This document shows positions 33,658 through 44,302 of a DNA stretch of 64,000 nt, piece after piece (position 1 is the stretch's first letter; each line of letters starts with the position of its first letter). Source of the DNA: Hygrophila difformis (lineage: Eukaryota > Streptophyta > Magnoliopsida > Lamiales > Acanthaceae); NCBI GenBank assembly GCA_030278955.1, contig JAOANR010000006.1:25985763-26049762 (forward strand). Direction: 5' to 3'. Made by a program: the position numbers and the translations under genes. Under the pieces are notes generated by a model. It did no database searches. It was not told where the DNA came from and was given only the letters and a program-made list of their open reading frames with translations.

Positions 33658-36600
33658 TTACGGACTCAGACTCGGACTGGGACTGGGACTCGGAGATTCT
33701 TCACACTCCAGCTTGCGACAAAGGCACTCCGACCCAATACATGCTCCATATTCATAACCAGGTTTTCTCCAATACTTGCAATCAGTACTGCATCCAAGTC
33801 TGCCCCGAAAAGTCCCATCGCACCTAAAATGTGGGTTCGCAACAAAACACTGGGGTGCTTCAATAGCAGCTGCTGTCATCATACCCCCTACAACAACTTA
33901 ACATACAACCAAATAAATTAAGACTAAAATGCTTCAACTTCTTACATTATCATTAAATTAAATAAGATAAACAAAAACTAAACAAGGGTGTTAATTTCCA
34001 ATGAAAACATACATATATCTAGTATATATAAGTGTGAAGCCTGTAATGTCATTATGAATAGTATTTTTCAATGTGCAATTCCTCTCTTGCCCTTTGCCCT
34101 ATGTTTGTCTGTTTTGCCGTGGTATTCACCAATCCATTCCGTTACCTTTTCTCGTTACAAATGCCAATAACCCTTTCCTTCCTCCCCTCTCCGCCCGACC
34201 CAACCCCTTTCAGTTCTCATCTAGTGAAACCCAGCCACACCGTCACCAACGCAAAGGAGTGCCGCCCTCACCACCGGTCTGATATTCTGTGCACTGCCCC
34301 GTGTTTCTTGTTTGCTCCGTCATCCTCTGTTTGTGGAACTGTTGGCGCTCGCCGCTCCTTCCCTACCCCACCTTGCACCCGCACCTGCCAAGAACTGCCT
34401 GCGTCGTCGAATGCGCCGCGCGTCTGCCCCTCACCCTTTTCCCATTAACGTAATTTCCTATTGCCCTAATTCCCCATTATCCTCTCTGCCAGTGCAGCCT
34501 TGCTCGCGCCGCCGCTATTTGCCGCAATTGCTGCCTGCCTTCAGCCCCGTTCTACTCTCGTTTTCGTTCAGGTATGATTTAGGGCAGCATTACCTTTCTC
34601 CTGAATTAGGGCTGTGCGCCCGTGATTTAGAGCGTTTACTTTGACTTAATTTTTGCCCTCCGAGTTGCCTCCCGGCCTTGTTAGCTTTGTTTAAATCTTG
34701 TGTTGAAGACTTCTGGGTTTATGGGCGTCCAATTCCGGGATTCTGTGCTTTCGAAATTGTGTCCTGGGATTTCCATTTTTACAAGGTGCTTGCGCTCGTT
34801 CTTAGAAATATTTGAACCGTCGGTCTGTTCTAGGAGTGATTCAATTGAAAGGAATGCGTCATTTTAGATTGTCTACATTTTCAAATGAATATTTAATTTG
34901 GGGGAAATGAAACCGCCCATTACTTTCATGCAGGGGTCAGTCTGTAGGGGTTGATTCAATATTATGTTATTGATCAATTTTTAACCAATTCATAGATGTT
35001 GTAAAGTTATGTTTTTTTGTTACAAGAGATAGTGGTTGTATCTGTGACATATAACCCACAAAAAGTGACAACCCTAATCCTTATAAATAAAAATGTCTTA
35101 CTGCAATTTAATGGCGCAGCTTCCTTGCCTCCGCAGCGGCCCCTCCCCAACGCCCCCTCATGTTCGTCGTGACTGAAGGAGCTGATTGAGGTACCGATTT
35201 TTAGTATTTTCGTAATGAGTTCCTGTTATTTGCTCATCATGCCACATTGTGTATGAATGGGTGTAGCCCCAGTGGTTTCAAACTCCATATTGCGGGTTCC
35301 TATGGCGAATCTGACAACCCCATCCTTCGCTGCTTCAATCCAGTCGTTCCCTGTGGTTTTCATAAATTCCGATGGTGCCTGTGTTGTCAACAATGTTGGA
35401 TTATTCACTCTACAGAAGTTGCGTATAGAAATTTACAGAATAAAAGTTGACTGTGATTCTGTGAAGTTGGTTATACAAATTTCCATCACGTTCGTCAGTA
35501 TGAACGACACTTAAGCTTGGCAAAAAAAAAAATTTTGTTTTGGGTTTAGTTTGCAGTTCAGGATTTATCTGATATTTGGATGGTTCATATGTGTTTCTTT
35601 AGTCCTGTTACGGTTGATTTCCGTGCCCTCTTGTTTGGAATTTATATTCTACCTCTTTCAAAATTAGACAAGTAGTGCAGACAGTTACTCTGAATTGTTG
35701 GTTTCAATTTCTTAAAGGTTTTTCTGACTTTTTGGTTTGTAATTTAAAAGGCAGCCTTTATTATGTTATGTTTTATAATTCCTTAGTCTTCATGTTGCAC
35801 AACATAATATTTAAGAGGCAGATTATACAACACATGGCATCATAAAAGCAACATTTAGATGGTGTCAGATTGTCAGCTAATCATATGGGATTTATCTTTA
35901 AATTTTTATCATATACTTGTGGTACTGAAAATGAATTTGCGAGCATAACCCACATAATGTCAGTTGATTCAATGTGTGGATTAGATCTTATCATTGATTT
36001 CCCCCATTTTTTTAAACCTATTTAGCAATAGAACATGTAACGTGATGCTTGCGTAATGGTGATTGTATAATTCTGTGGTTCGCCGTCTACATCCATAGAC
36101 AAGGCTGCTATTGCAAATATTATTTCGTTAATGTTTATTTGAGCATTGTATGCAGTCTATTAAAATTACAATTAACTTCTTAACGGGTATTTTACCTCCA
36201 AAATATCTACCTTTAAATATTTTTCAGATTCCAATGGAAGCAAACATGCAGCAGATGATACACACTACACAACGGGTCACCAGGATCCATCAAATTCCTT
36301 AAATTCAGTTCCAGATAAAATTCAAAAGGAACAGAAGAGGTCCATGCTTCTACTGTGGAAAACATTGGAGGTCTGAAAGCAGATGCTGATTCATCATTTG
36401 AGTTGTTGAGGGATACTGATGAACTAGCCGATGAGTATAATAATGATTATGATGACTATGTTGATGAAAATATGTGCGGGATGAAGAATGGACTGAATCA
36501 CAACATGAGAAATTGGAAGATTTTGTAGAAATAGATGCACACGTCTTGTGCACTCCAGTAAGTATAGTAATGTATGAAGCTCTATTATGAACTTTTTTTA

Positions 36601-37125
36601 ATGCACTTTTTACATTAGTTGTTATTTTAAATTCTCTCCAGGTCATAGCAGACATTGATAAAGCTGGGGTCTCAGAGATGATTGTTGTTGTTTCTTACTT
36701 TTTTGATCGTGAGTAAGTTTACTCCTAAATACACTCTCTTATCTTATTATCTCTTCATATATGATTTTGTTTAAGATCCGCATCAGAACCATCATTTAAA
36801 AATGTGCACAAGGCCTGGCCATATGTGATGGTGATGTTTATAATTTTTGTATTAATTATAGAAATTGATGGAAAGATCAAAGCTCGGACAAGTTTACCGT
36901 GTTGAAGAGGCGCGCCTTAAGTGATAGACTAATCGCTTTTCATTACTCTTTACAAATCAATTCAGAAAACCATTCGTTCGGGCGCGCAGTGTAGCGCGCG
37001 ACCCGGACGAGTTCTAGTATATATATATATATATAGAGTAGACATGTATGATTATATATGTTTTAATTACCCGAAATCAAGACCAGGGAGAAAAATAAAA
37101 CAAATTGCTGTAGTTTTGATGCCAT
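33658..37125 (-). CDS. Defensin-like secreted peptide gene 2 (intact, Helitron in intron)
   Basis: Exon 1 is 37125-37071 (55 nt) and exon 2 is 33887-33658, together 285 nt, giving 94 residues and a stop. Exon 1 encodes a signal peptide (MASKLQQFV, then a hydrophobic run). The mature part has eight cysteines spaced CX8CX9CX3CX12CX4CX1CX4C. CX3C followed by CXC is the cysteine-stabilised alpha-beta pattern of plant defensin-like peptides. It ends in a Ser-Pro repeat tail. The intron was about 0.18 kb and is now about 3.2 kb, because a 3000-bp Helitron sits in it; splice sites are kept. The peptide would be secreted and disulfide-rich. Antimicrobial or signalling roles are known for the family but not shown here. 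It is the paralogue of 27553-28034. Confidence 0.75.
34071..35510 (+). other. Left part of the Helitron, origin unclear
   Basis: A C-rich, coding-like or 5'-UTR-like stretch (34071-34580) is followed by a splice donor-like TTCAG/GTATGA at about 34569. Around 35226-35408 there is a 60-codon minus-strand frame ([18 protein letters not shown]) that could be a captured exon piece. I could not assign either to a known gene. Confidence 0.35.
36230..36718 (+). pseudogene. Captured fragment resembling DEX1 (DEFECTIVE IN EXINE FORMATION 1)
   Basis: Two exon-like pieces. The first (about 36230-36558) carries an Asp/Tyr-rich stretch ([15 protein letters not shown]), then [20 protein letters not shown] and LCTP, with small frame breaks. 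A donor-like GTAAGT follows. After a short intron, acceptor CTCTCCAG at 36641 leads into [14 protein letters not shown] and VVSYFFDRE (36642-36718). I recognise this as the N-terminal part of the plant DEX1 protein, a membrane protein of pollen wall formation with calcium-binding/FG-GAP repeats. The identification is from memory. The fragment is short, broken and inside a Helitron, so it is not a functional gene. Confidence 0.65.
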
Positions 37126-37539
37126 GATTGTTTTAGGTTTGATTAGTGGACTTCTCCTTTCCTTAATTTTAAAGTTGATTTTTTTTTTCTACCTCTCTAT
37201 AGTCTTTTCATTGAACATTAAACTTTTTTTTCTATTAAGGACTTAGGAGAGGGACCGTTATATTGTCGATTTGCATATTTAATCCCCTTTAATATTTCGC
37301 GTCTTGCTTTTCAATTATAGATTCTTGTTTATTTAATTTTTGTTTCTTTGTTTGACTTTCATTTTATTATAAAAAGTGTAATTGTGCTATAGGGCGTTGA
37401 ATAAGAATTATTTTTTCTTTTTGTTATGTTTCTTGTTTAATTTATAATACAGATTATTTATTAATTTTCATTTTTATTAGTCATATAAAGTTGTAAAATT
37501 TTTAGAATACACAGATTTAACGTTTAATAAAAACACACA
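37018..37539. other. Right host unit: exon 1 and upstream region of defensin-like gene 2
   Basis: Matches 27940-28480 of the left unit. It includes a TA-repeat (37018-37034) at the Helitron insertion point and the upstream region of defensin-like gene 2. It ends where the Tat-2 LTR begins. Confidence 0.65.
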
Positions 37540-37926
37540 TGTTGGGACCATCCAAGTTAATGGATCAAGTTAGGCCAGATAATTGGGCCAGAGAGAATAA
37601 ATATTTTGGACTAAAGAAAAAAGAATGAAACTGTCAAGGCTCGAGTTCATGAGAACCAAAGTGATGAGGTCAGACGAGGAACAGAAGATGGGTACGGCCG
37701 AAACAAGCGAAAGCATGTTCGCTGAAAGAAAGGAATACTGATCTGCTCAAGAGACGGTTATGGAGCGGTTATTCAGCTCCATCTATAAATAGGGGTGCAG
37801 GGCATTGGGATCAGAGAGATCAATCCAACCCCAAATTTCCTATTATGTCAATTTACTTTCCTGTATCTTTTACCACTTTCCTTTACATGCTTTCCAAGAT
37901 TTAGCCTAGTTTATAGCGGTTACTTT
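37540..37926 (+). repeat. Tat-2 5' LTR fragment
   Basis: Related to the Tat-1 LTR from 21979, sharing AAATAGGGG-like sequence after the TATA box and CCAACCCC, and running to GCGGTTACTTT, where a foreign sequence starts (37927). A hairpin ATGGAGC (37760-37766) / GCTCCAT (37776-37782) lies one base before TATAAATA (37784-37791). Confidence 0.78.
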
Positions 37927-38755
37927 TGTTAGGTCCCGAAAACTGATATGCAACAGTAAAGATGAGCAAAAACCAATACCAATACAGAGCATGTTGTTTC
38001 CTCTTTGTCAGGATAATGAATCAATGCGGAAACGTTGTCGGAGTGCTATCCAAACAACCAGTCAAGAACCAGAAGATATAAACAGAACAGAGTGCAAAAA
38101 TAAAATAGAGAACACCAAGATTGTTCACCCAATTCGATCAACAGATCTTCATCTGGGGGCACCAAGCCAAGATTTCACTAGAACATCACCAAACATGTTG
38201 CAAGGTTTTACCAACCCATTCCCCAACACCCTATTCACTAATGAACTTCCTTATCCCTCCAATAGACTAAGGAAACAACTGGAAGCATCAAGGTATATCT
38301 ATCCAGCTGCTGTCAATAATAATTCACTAGAAGCTGTAGAAACGGTGTTTGTGATATCTAGCTACTTAATCTAATCAAGCACAAGGCAAGACACCACCCA
38401 ATATAAGCTCCATGTTTGTGTTTACAAATGATAAAACATGTGAATCAAAACACAAACCCAAAAACCCCAAAATGAGAGAAACAATCAAACAACAAGAGAT
38501 GTATCCAGCTGGAAATGGTTGTTTGAGCCTTCTGCAGACAACATAAATGGGGGTTGAACAGCTCCAGCTTCCTTAGATTTCTATGGCAGTGAAGGACCTT
38601 GAGAGTGCTCTATTTTCTCCCCTTTGGAGTGGCTGAATTTTGGTGCTAATGAGGAGGAGTTGAAAACAGGTATTTATAAGAGTACAATACCCATTTAAAA
38701 CCCTAAAAGCCTGCTGGGAGGAAGTGGCCAAGGCTGATTTAATGCTCAAGTCAGA
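37927..38755 (-). mobile_element. Probable LTR remnant of another retrotransposon inserted in Tat-2
   Basis: Begins TGTTAGGTCCCG exactly where the Tat LTR similarity stops. On the minus strand it has a TATAAATA-like box (complement near 38671-38678) and would end in CCTAACA. The right edge is not a clean LTR end, and the rest of the Tat LTR and gag is missing, so a deletion removed the junction. Copia-type is possible but unproven. The frame 37991-38374 is not a recognised protein. Confidence 0.45.
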
Positions 38756-39908
38756 AGGGAAAGGATGATCCGACCTCTAAAGGGAAGGGGTCATACTGTA
38801 CGTATAAAAGGAGAATGCAGCGGCAGAAAGCAGCCGCAGCAGAAGGGGAATACGAGATGATGCATATGGAAGAAGACTTTCCCAATGAGGGAACTTGTTC
38901 TGAAGAAAGAGTATTGAATAGAGTGTTTTTGGCGCATACCAAGTCAGCCGAAGGAAGAAATAAGATTTGTTATTGGTAAAGGGATAATGAAAGTAGGCCG
39001 AAGAAGAAAGCTGAGTTTCGGCCGAAAGGAAAAAAAGTTCATATGAAAGATGACTTGGGAAAAATAGAACAAGAATGGAAGCCCAGACCCATCCGAACAA
39101 GGGAGTGGATACAAAGACGTCCATTGTCCCCAACGGGGAAACTCTCTCTATTGGGCAATTCAAGTTTGACTTCGGATCAACAGCCAACATGATTGGTATT
39201 GTCGCGGTTGATGAAGAAGAATATTGGTCAGATACTGAGCCTGCAATCATATTTTGCCAGAAGGAAGGGGAGTTCTTTGGTGAGGAAGAACCTGTTCTCG
39301 ATTTTTGTTTCTCTAAGCAGGAGCCAGTTCGGCCAATAGCCGATAAGGAAAAAGAATGGGAAGAAGGATATAAAGCGTTCGTCCCAGATGCCCAACCCAG
39401 TACTATTTTGCCTCTAACCCTGGCTATGTCCCGGCATGTGAGGCCTCTGTATGTGAAGGGTTGGGTTAATGGACGACCTTTAAGGAGAATGTTCGTGGAT
39501 GGAGGGGCAACAGTGAACATAATGACGTTGTCCACTTTTGCTAAGATTGGCCGTACCAGAGAAGATATGTTCCCAACTCGGATGCAAATATTGAGCTTTA
39601 TAGGGGCTCAAACTATGGCCGAGGGATGTATATTAGTCTATGCTACAGTTGGGAGTGCCTCGATTCCAATGATGTTCTTCGTAGTAGATGCTGATGTCCC
39701 GTATGCGGTCTTGCTGGGCCGATGCTGGATACATACCGCCAAATGTTTCCCATCGACTCTGCACCAGAAATTATAGTTCTGGAAGAATGATGGCTCTGTT
39801 GAAGAGGTGGACGGAGACCAACCACCGTTCCCAGTTAGTTCAGCTGACCGGATTGACGCCTTTTTATATGAAAAACTTATACAACCATATTTGGTGGTTG
39901 TTGGTGAA
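38756..39908 (+). pseudogene. Tat-2 gag-end and protease region (truncated)
   Basis: A Lys/Arg/Ala-rich stretch (RRMQRQKAAAAEGEYEMMHM) typical of the Tat Gag-protease spacer is followed by a stop near 38977 and a frame change. An open frame at 39075-39776 then contains the aspartic protease: RPLYVKGWVNGRPLRRMFVD with the catalytic D, then GGATVNIM and AVLLGRCWI. One frameshift near 39770 continues into the linker (WKNDGSVEEVDGDQPPFP), which is cut at 39908 by Athila-2. Not functional. Confidence 0.8.
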
Positions 39909-41456
39909 TGAAGCTTTGAGGTAAAACCCGCTGCAATGTTCCCGACAGCCTTTAAACTATAATCCTATAGGACTGTTAAAGAGCTTGCCTAATTTTTCCT
40001 ACCGAAAGCGCACGGTATCAAGCTGCAGTATTTATTTTTATTGTCGGGATCGTTCATTAGAGAGTTACACGATAGAAGCGTTTTAATAGGATTATTTGTT
40101 TCAGAACTTGTTTCTACTCTTGATTTAAGGATGGTGTAATGATGATGACTAAGAATTAAATGCTGAACTGTAAATGCATAAAGCTGTAAGCAAAAATAAA
40201 GAAAGCAAATAAAATGATGTTGGATGATATGAAAATGTCCATGAGTTAAAGATAGTGTGGACCAAAACAAACAAACGAAATAAGAATATGATGAGATTAT
40301 CATACTTCAATGGTTAAAAACAGAATAAAAGCTCATTGAGAATAAACAAATCCTTTATGCAATTTTATCCAAATCTTCATGTCTTAAATCACTTCCCAAG
40401 ACAGGTACTTGTGACTCAGTGTCACGACACTTTAAAGCACTGAAATCATAAGATACTGTCATCACAGGATGATCGGTCAGACTCATTCTGTGACAAAAGC
40501 TTTTAGAACTGTCACTTAATCTATCTCTTTCGGACTCAGATTAAGCCTTCGATAACTCAGTGTCACATCTAAATCATCTTATATTCATCTGAACTTGAAA
40601 TTGTTCTTTTTATTACTCTGAATCAGATTAATCTCATGACCCTATATTGGATGTCTTCTACAAGAAATGAAAAAGCGAGTATTTAAATCTATCGTCCAAT
40701 GGTTTCATAAGACTCAACTCCTCAGAGTAATTCCTTCAAGTAATTGTAAGAAGTAATAGTCCTGTAAGTATATCAAGATGAGATTGTTATTCAAAATCCT
40801 TGACTTATCCAAACCACTCAGATTCATACAGATGCTTTAGCTTGAGAAATCTCTGTAAACAACTCCAAATACCCATGACTTGACTCAGGATTAGTAAGGC
40901 TTAGAAAGAATATTTAATCTCCTACCCATAGCATATAGTGGAAACTATAAAGCTATGAACCCTGGAAATTAATCTTCTTAAAACTCCCACTAATTATTGG
41001 GACAAAAGATGGTTTTTGAAACATCTTTCCCTTTTAAATGACAGGTACTAAATGCCCAACTAAAGAACAAGTTTGTTCTTCATCACCCTGAGTAAATAAT
41101 GATTGAGAAAACTTATATCATCATCTTTCTCAATGTACTAATGAAAATATTAACATGAATTTCAAATATGAATTATGAGTCTATATTTAAGAAGTAAGAT
41201 TACTCATCATAAACAGGGAAATATCCCAAAATATCACACGTATAAGTAGTATTATATGTATAAAGAAACGATGAGGGTTCTGAGTCCTCTTAATCAAAAT
41301 GCTAGGGTGTTTCCAAAATATAAACTGGAAACTAGACAGAATTAAGAAATTACTTTCCTATGAAAAAGATTTGAGAAATAATTCTGCAAAATAAATGTCC
41401 AAGATAGCTCGCAGTAACTATTTTGGGCTTCAAACTATGAACATTCCAATTTTCCG

Positions 41457-41478
41457 CACGCTATGTCTGTATAGCGTG
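41457..41478. repeat. Hairpin in the transcribed part of the Athila-2 LTR
   Basis: CACGCTAT (41457-41464), loop GTCTGT, ATAGCGTG (41471-41478): perfect 8-bp stem. The other LTR copy (about 63517-63538) has changed the loop and one arm position and keeps a 6-bp stem. Confidence 0.7.
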
Positions 41479-42650
41479 GAGGGAATTATTGTTCAAAGAA
41501 TGTTCCTCAGATTTAGTTTATACAAAGAACTGAATGCCTCGAAATAATATCTGTAAGAATACGGCGAGGTATTCCATTCCTACTTATAGAATAGGGGTTA
41601 TATATGTATAAGAAATAAGTAGCTGATATCCCAAAGAATGGGAATCAGTTCTGTTGCTATTTTAAGTTGGCTCTCTCGCTTTGTCAAAATGACATCACGG
41701 GAGTATTGAAATAGCCTCTCTTGAAACAAAGTTGTCTGGATAATTCCTCGCGTCATCTTTTAAGATGGAGCGTGATTTTATCCTTATATGAAGTAAATGA
41801 TCAAATCCTGAAATTATCATAACTACCTCCTGGAAAATTTAATCAGAAACAATGAACAAAACAGAACATTTTACGTCCAGATTCGAGAATTTAGAGTTGT
41901 TAATTCTTAAAGATTATCATGCGATGATTAACACTGCATGGGTCTTAGGAACCTTTTAGAGTTCTGAACATTAATTTCTGCGGATTTCTTCCAAATTTGT
42001 GATCAAGGTATAATATCAACAGAAAATCGAATGAATTCATAATTCTGCCAGTTTCATACCTAACTCGGTTACAATATCCAAACTTCTTTAGTAATTAGAA
42101 CGAACAAATTACGAATTAAAGATGTGATAGTAACATGATCTCGAGAATCAAATTATCGACGTGATGCAAATTCCAAGAAGTGAATATTGTGTTCGAGGTC
42201 TATACTTCTCTGAAATTGAATTAAAGAACATCAAATTATGATAAAACCTTTCAAAATTGTTACCAGAAAGATAAGAAATGCACGATTTGATAACTGATCG
42301 TTCTTCATATATCTTGAATAACAAAGAAATTAAAAACGAATACACCTGGAAATCTGATTGCAATCAGAATAATGCGAATTTGAACGAAGAAGTCGGAAAC
42401 TAGATGGTGATCGTCATAATGGATGAACAAAGCATTCCGATAGCAATTCTTCTTCCAGGGTATCCTCAAATTAATCTACTAAAATATTCCGACGAAAATC
42501 TACTGCGAAATTGAATTACAAATCTGAAGAACTTGAAGTAAATTGCAGTGAAAAGTAAATCCTAGCTACTGAATTCTAAAAGTGAACTGGAGAGTAAAAT
42601 GAGCTATTCTCTTCAATCTCCCGCTGCTTGAGCTGATCCCCCAAGGGTCT

Positions 42651-42658
42651 TATTTATA
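42651..42658 (-). promoter_or_regulatory. TATA box of the Athila-2 LTR
   Basis: TATAAATA on the minus strand. The hairpin cluster (42718-43055) lies 60-400 bases upstream of it in the sense of transcription. The second LTR is cut before this point, so only this copy is in the window. Confidence 0.65.
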
Positions 42659-42717
42659 GATGGGCGTTGTAACTGCTTCTGCCTTGGATGATAACCGCTC
42701 GCATCAGAATAGCTCTC

Positions 42718-43055
42718 CTCTCGCTTTGTCCAGTTCCTTCAAAGCGAGAGTAAAAAAAAATGGAATTGTCTTTCTCAACAAGGCGAGATCTCACAGTCTA
42801 TTCCTACAGTTTGCTTCTCGCCATAACACTTAAGACTTCCTGTCTTGCACAAATTTCTTTCCTCGCGATGTCAAACAATCATCGCGTGGACTTCAACTTC
42901 TAAACGTTTTTCCTTAGATCTTTCCTGATTTCGTATGTAAGGCCTCGCATCATTCATTTCTTTCCTCGCTATGTCCATTCCCATCTCCCGCAGCCTTTCA
43001 ATCTAACTTACTGCTGAATGACAAAGCGTGAGTCAGTTCAAATAAAAACATAGCG
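42718..43055. repeat. Cluster of short hairpins with different but matched stems
   Basis: CTCTCGCTTTG (42718-42728) with CAAAGCGAGAG (42740-42750), 11 bp; GGCGAGA (42782-42788) with TCTCGCC (42816-42822); CGCGATG (42864-42870) with CATCGCG (42880-42886); CGCTATGT (42967-42974) with ACATAGCG (43048-43055). The theme is CTCGC-N-TTGT against its complement. The variable bases differ between hairpins yet pair within each one. Confidence 0.75.
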
Positions 43056-43249
43056 TGCGAGACTTGCAATGAAAACTTAGAATTTCAAGCCATTTTTTAT
43101 GTAATTCCAGCTTCTTCATAATCTTGGTTCTTCTTCCATCTTTTCACATCTTCATGATTATTCATTAAAAACTTATGGAATTAAGAACAAAAGATCATCA
43201 TTAAGACACTAAATTGGACACAAATGACAGTCATAAAAGACTGTCATCA

Positions 43250-44302
43250 CCATCCTCACATTTAGAAACACTTGTCCTCAAGTGGTAAGAAACTTGTAAA
43301 GTTTCAAAGAATAAGTCCAATTAGTGGCTTCCAAGATTTAGATGTTCATGTAAGATTCTCCTGGATCAATACCTTCTCTTTTCCAACTATCTCAAGCTCA
43401 ACTCTTTCAACTGATTGATGCTTCATACCTAACTTTGAGTTTACCAGACTTCATGAAAACATTAACAAGAGTGATTTGTATTTATGTGAACTATTGTTCT
43501 GCCCTTTAGTTAGTCAAACTTCTCTTCTCACGCTCAATCCTATCCAACTCATGTGCATATCTTTTGCTTCTGAATCCCTAGCCAAAAAGAATAAGCTAGA
43601 ACACACTCTTTTTTTTCATCAAGGGGTGGCCTTCCGTGGCTTTCAATAGCTCGGTTTCACATTATTAGGAGGAGTCGCATGGCCTGACATTACAGATGAA
43701 ACTTCAACTCCCCTGCCCTTGACTTTGCTCTTTTAGAGTTCAACTCATAAATCAGAGGGGCAGCCGTGCCAGCTACTTATATCCACATTATTTTACCACG
43801 TCTATTTCTGAAATTTCCCTTGCTTTTTAGCTTGGACTCATACTTCACTCAATATGCACACTCATCTTCTAAGAGAGACTAGATTAGATCAATCCTTCTA
43901 ACTTAGTGCAGTTGTTGTTTATGGTATACAAATCACTAGAGTTAATACAATCATAAAATCTTCAAACTGTTCATCTAGTAATGACATCAATCAATCTCAA
44001 AGTTTACAGCTTAGAATAGTTTTCAAGAGCGGCTCATGCTTGCAGTCAAAATCTATAAAGTTGATGTTTCTATGGTAGCCACTTTAGACTAATCTTCTAT
44101 TCCTTCATCAGTTTATTGCCTACTTGAGTTTTTTTTTTTTAGAATAATCTCAACTTGAAATTCAATCTCATGATACAACTTCGTATTAACTCTATTCTAA
44201 GTTATGTTCACAATTTGAGAAATAAATGGAAACAGAAAAGAGATAATGAAAGAAAGACTGCAATAAAAGAAAGAGAAGGTTACAGAAAACTCCCCTGTGA
44301 TC
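43250..44302 (-). other. Athila-2 polypurine tract and 3' untranslated internal part
   Basis: On the minus strand the sequence TCTAAATGTGAGGATGG (43266-43250) directly precedes the LTR start and acts as polypurine tract. The rest up to the end of the third ORF has no credible gene. Confidence 0.65.

Larger units (their letters stand above)
34018..37017 (+). mobile_element. Non-autonomous Helitron, 3000 bp, with captured gene pieces
   Basis: 5' end TCTAGTATATATAAG at 34018 and 3' end CTAG at 37014-37017, inserted between A (34017) and T (37018) with no target duplication. A strong hairpin lies 10-45 bases before the 3' end: CGTTCGGGCGCGC pairs with GCGCGCGACCCGGACG around the loop AGTGTA, with one bulge. 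The paired paralogous intron (27791-27979) lacks the insertion and fits across the junction. No Rep/helicase is present. Inside are a GC-rich leader-like region and a DEX1-like exon block. Confidence 0.88.
37540..39908 (+). mobile_element. Tat-2: 5' part of a second Tat-lineage element
   Basis: Starts with an LTR fragment (TGTTGGGACC) and ends within the protease-RT linker, where Athila-2 is inserted. The last ~150 bases correspond to 13840-13985 of Tat-1 (SVEEVDGDQPPFP against TVEEVDGDQPPFP), so the two are distinct copies with overlapping regions. The 3' part should lie right of the window. Confidence 0.82.
39909..43249 (-). repeat. Athila-2 3' LTR (left copy)
   Basis: 3341 bp. On the minus strand it starts TGATGACAGTC after the polypurine tract and ends CAAAGCTTCA. 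The first 1649 bases from the left align with 61943-63616. TATA box at 42651-42658. Many short hairpins lie upstream of it. Confidence 0.88.

Noticed and set aside
34071..34644. Overlapping Cys/Pro/Ser-rich frames in the left part of the Helitron
   Set aside because: Several frames of a C-rich leader-like stretch overlap each other. No domain, and no sign of which frame, if any, was coding.
37991..38374. 127-codon frame left of Tat-2 gag
   Set aside because: Lies in the LTR-like remnant, on the strand opposite to its promoter box, and has no recognisable motif.
13827..39908. Tat-1 and Tat-2 as two halves of one element split by the host segment
   Set aside because: Both contain the protease-RT linker (13840-13985 and 39757-39905) with different sequence, and the 3' half lies left of the 5' half. 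They are separate copies.
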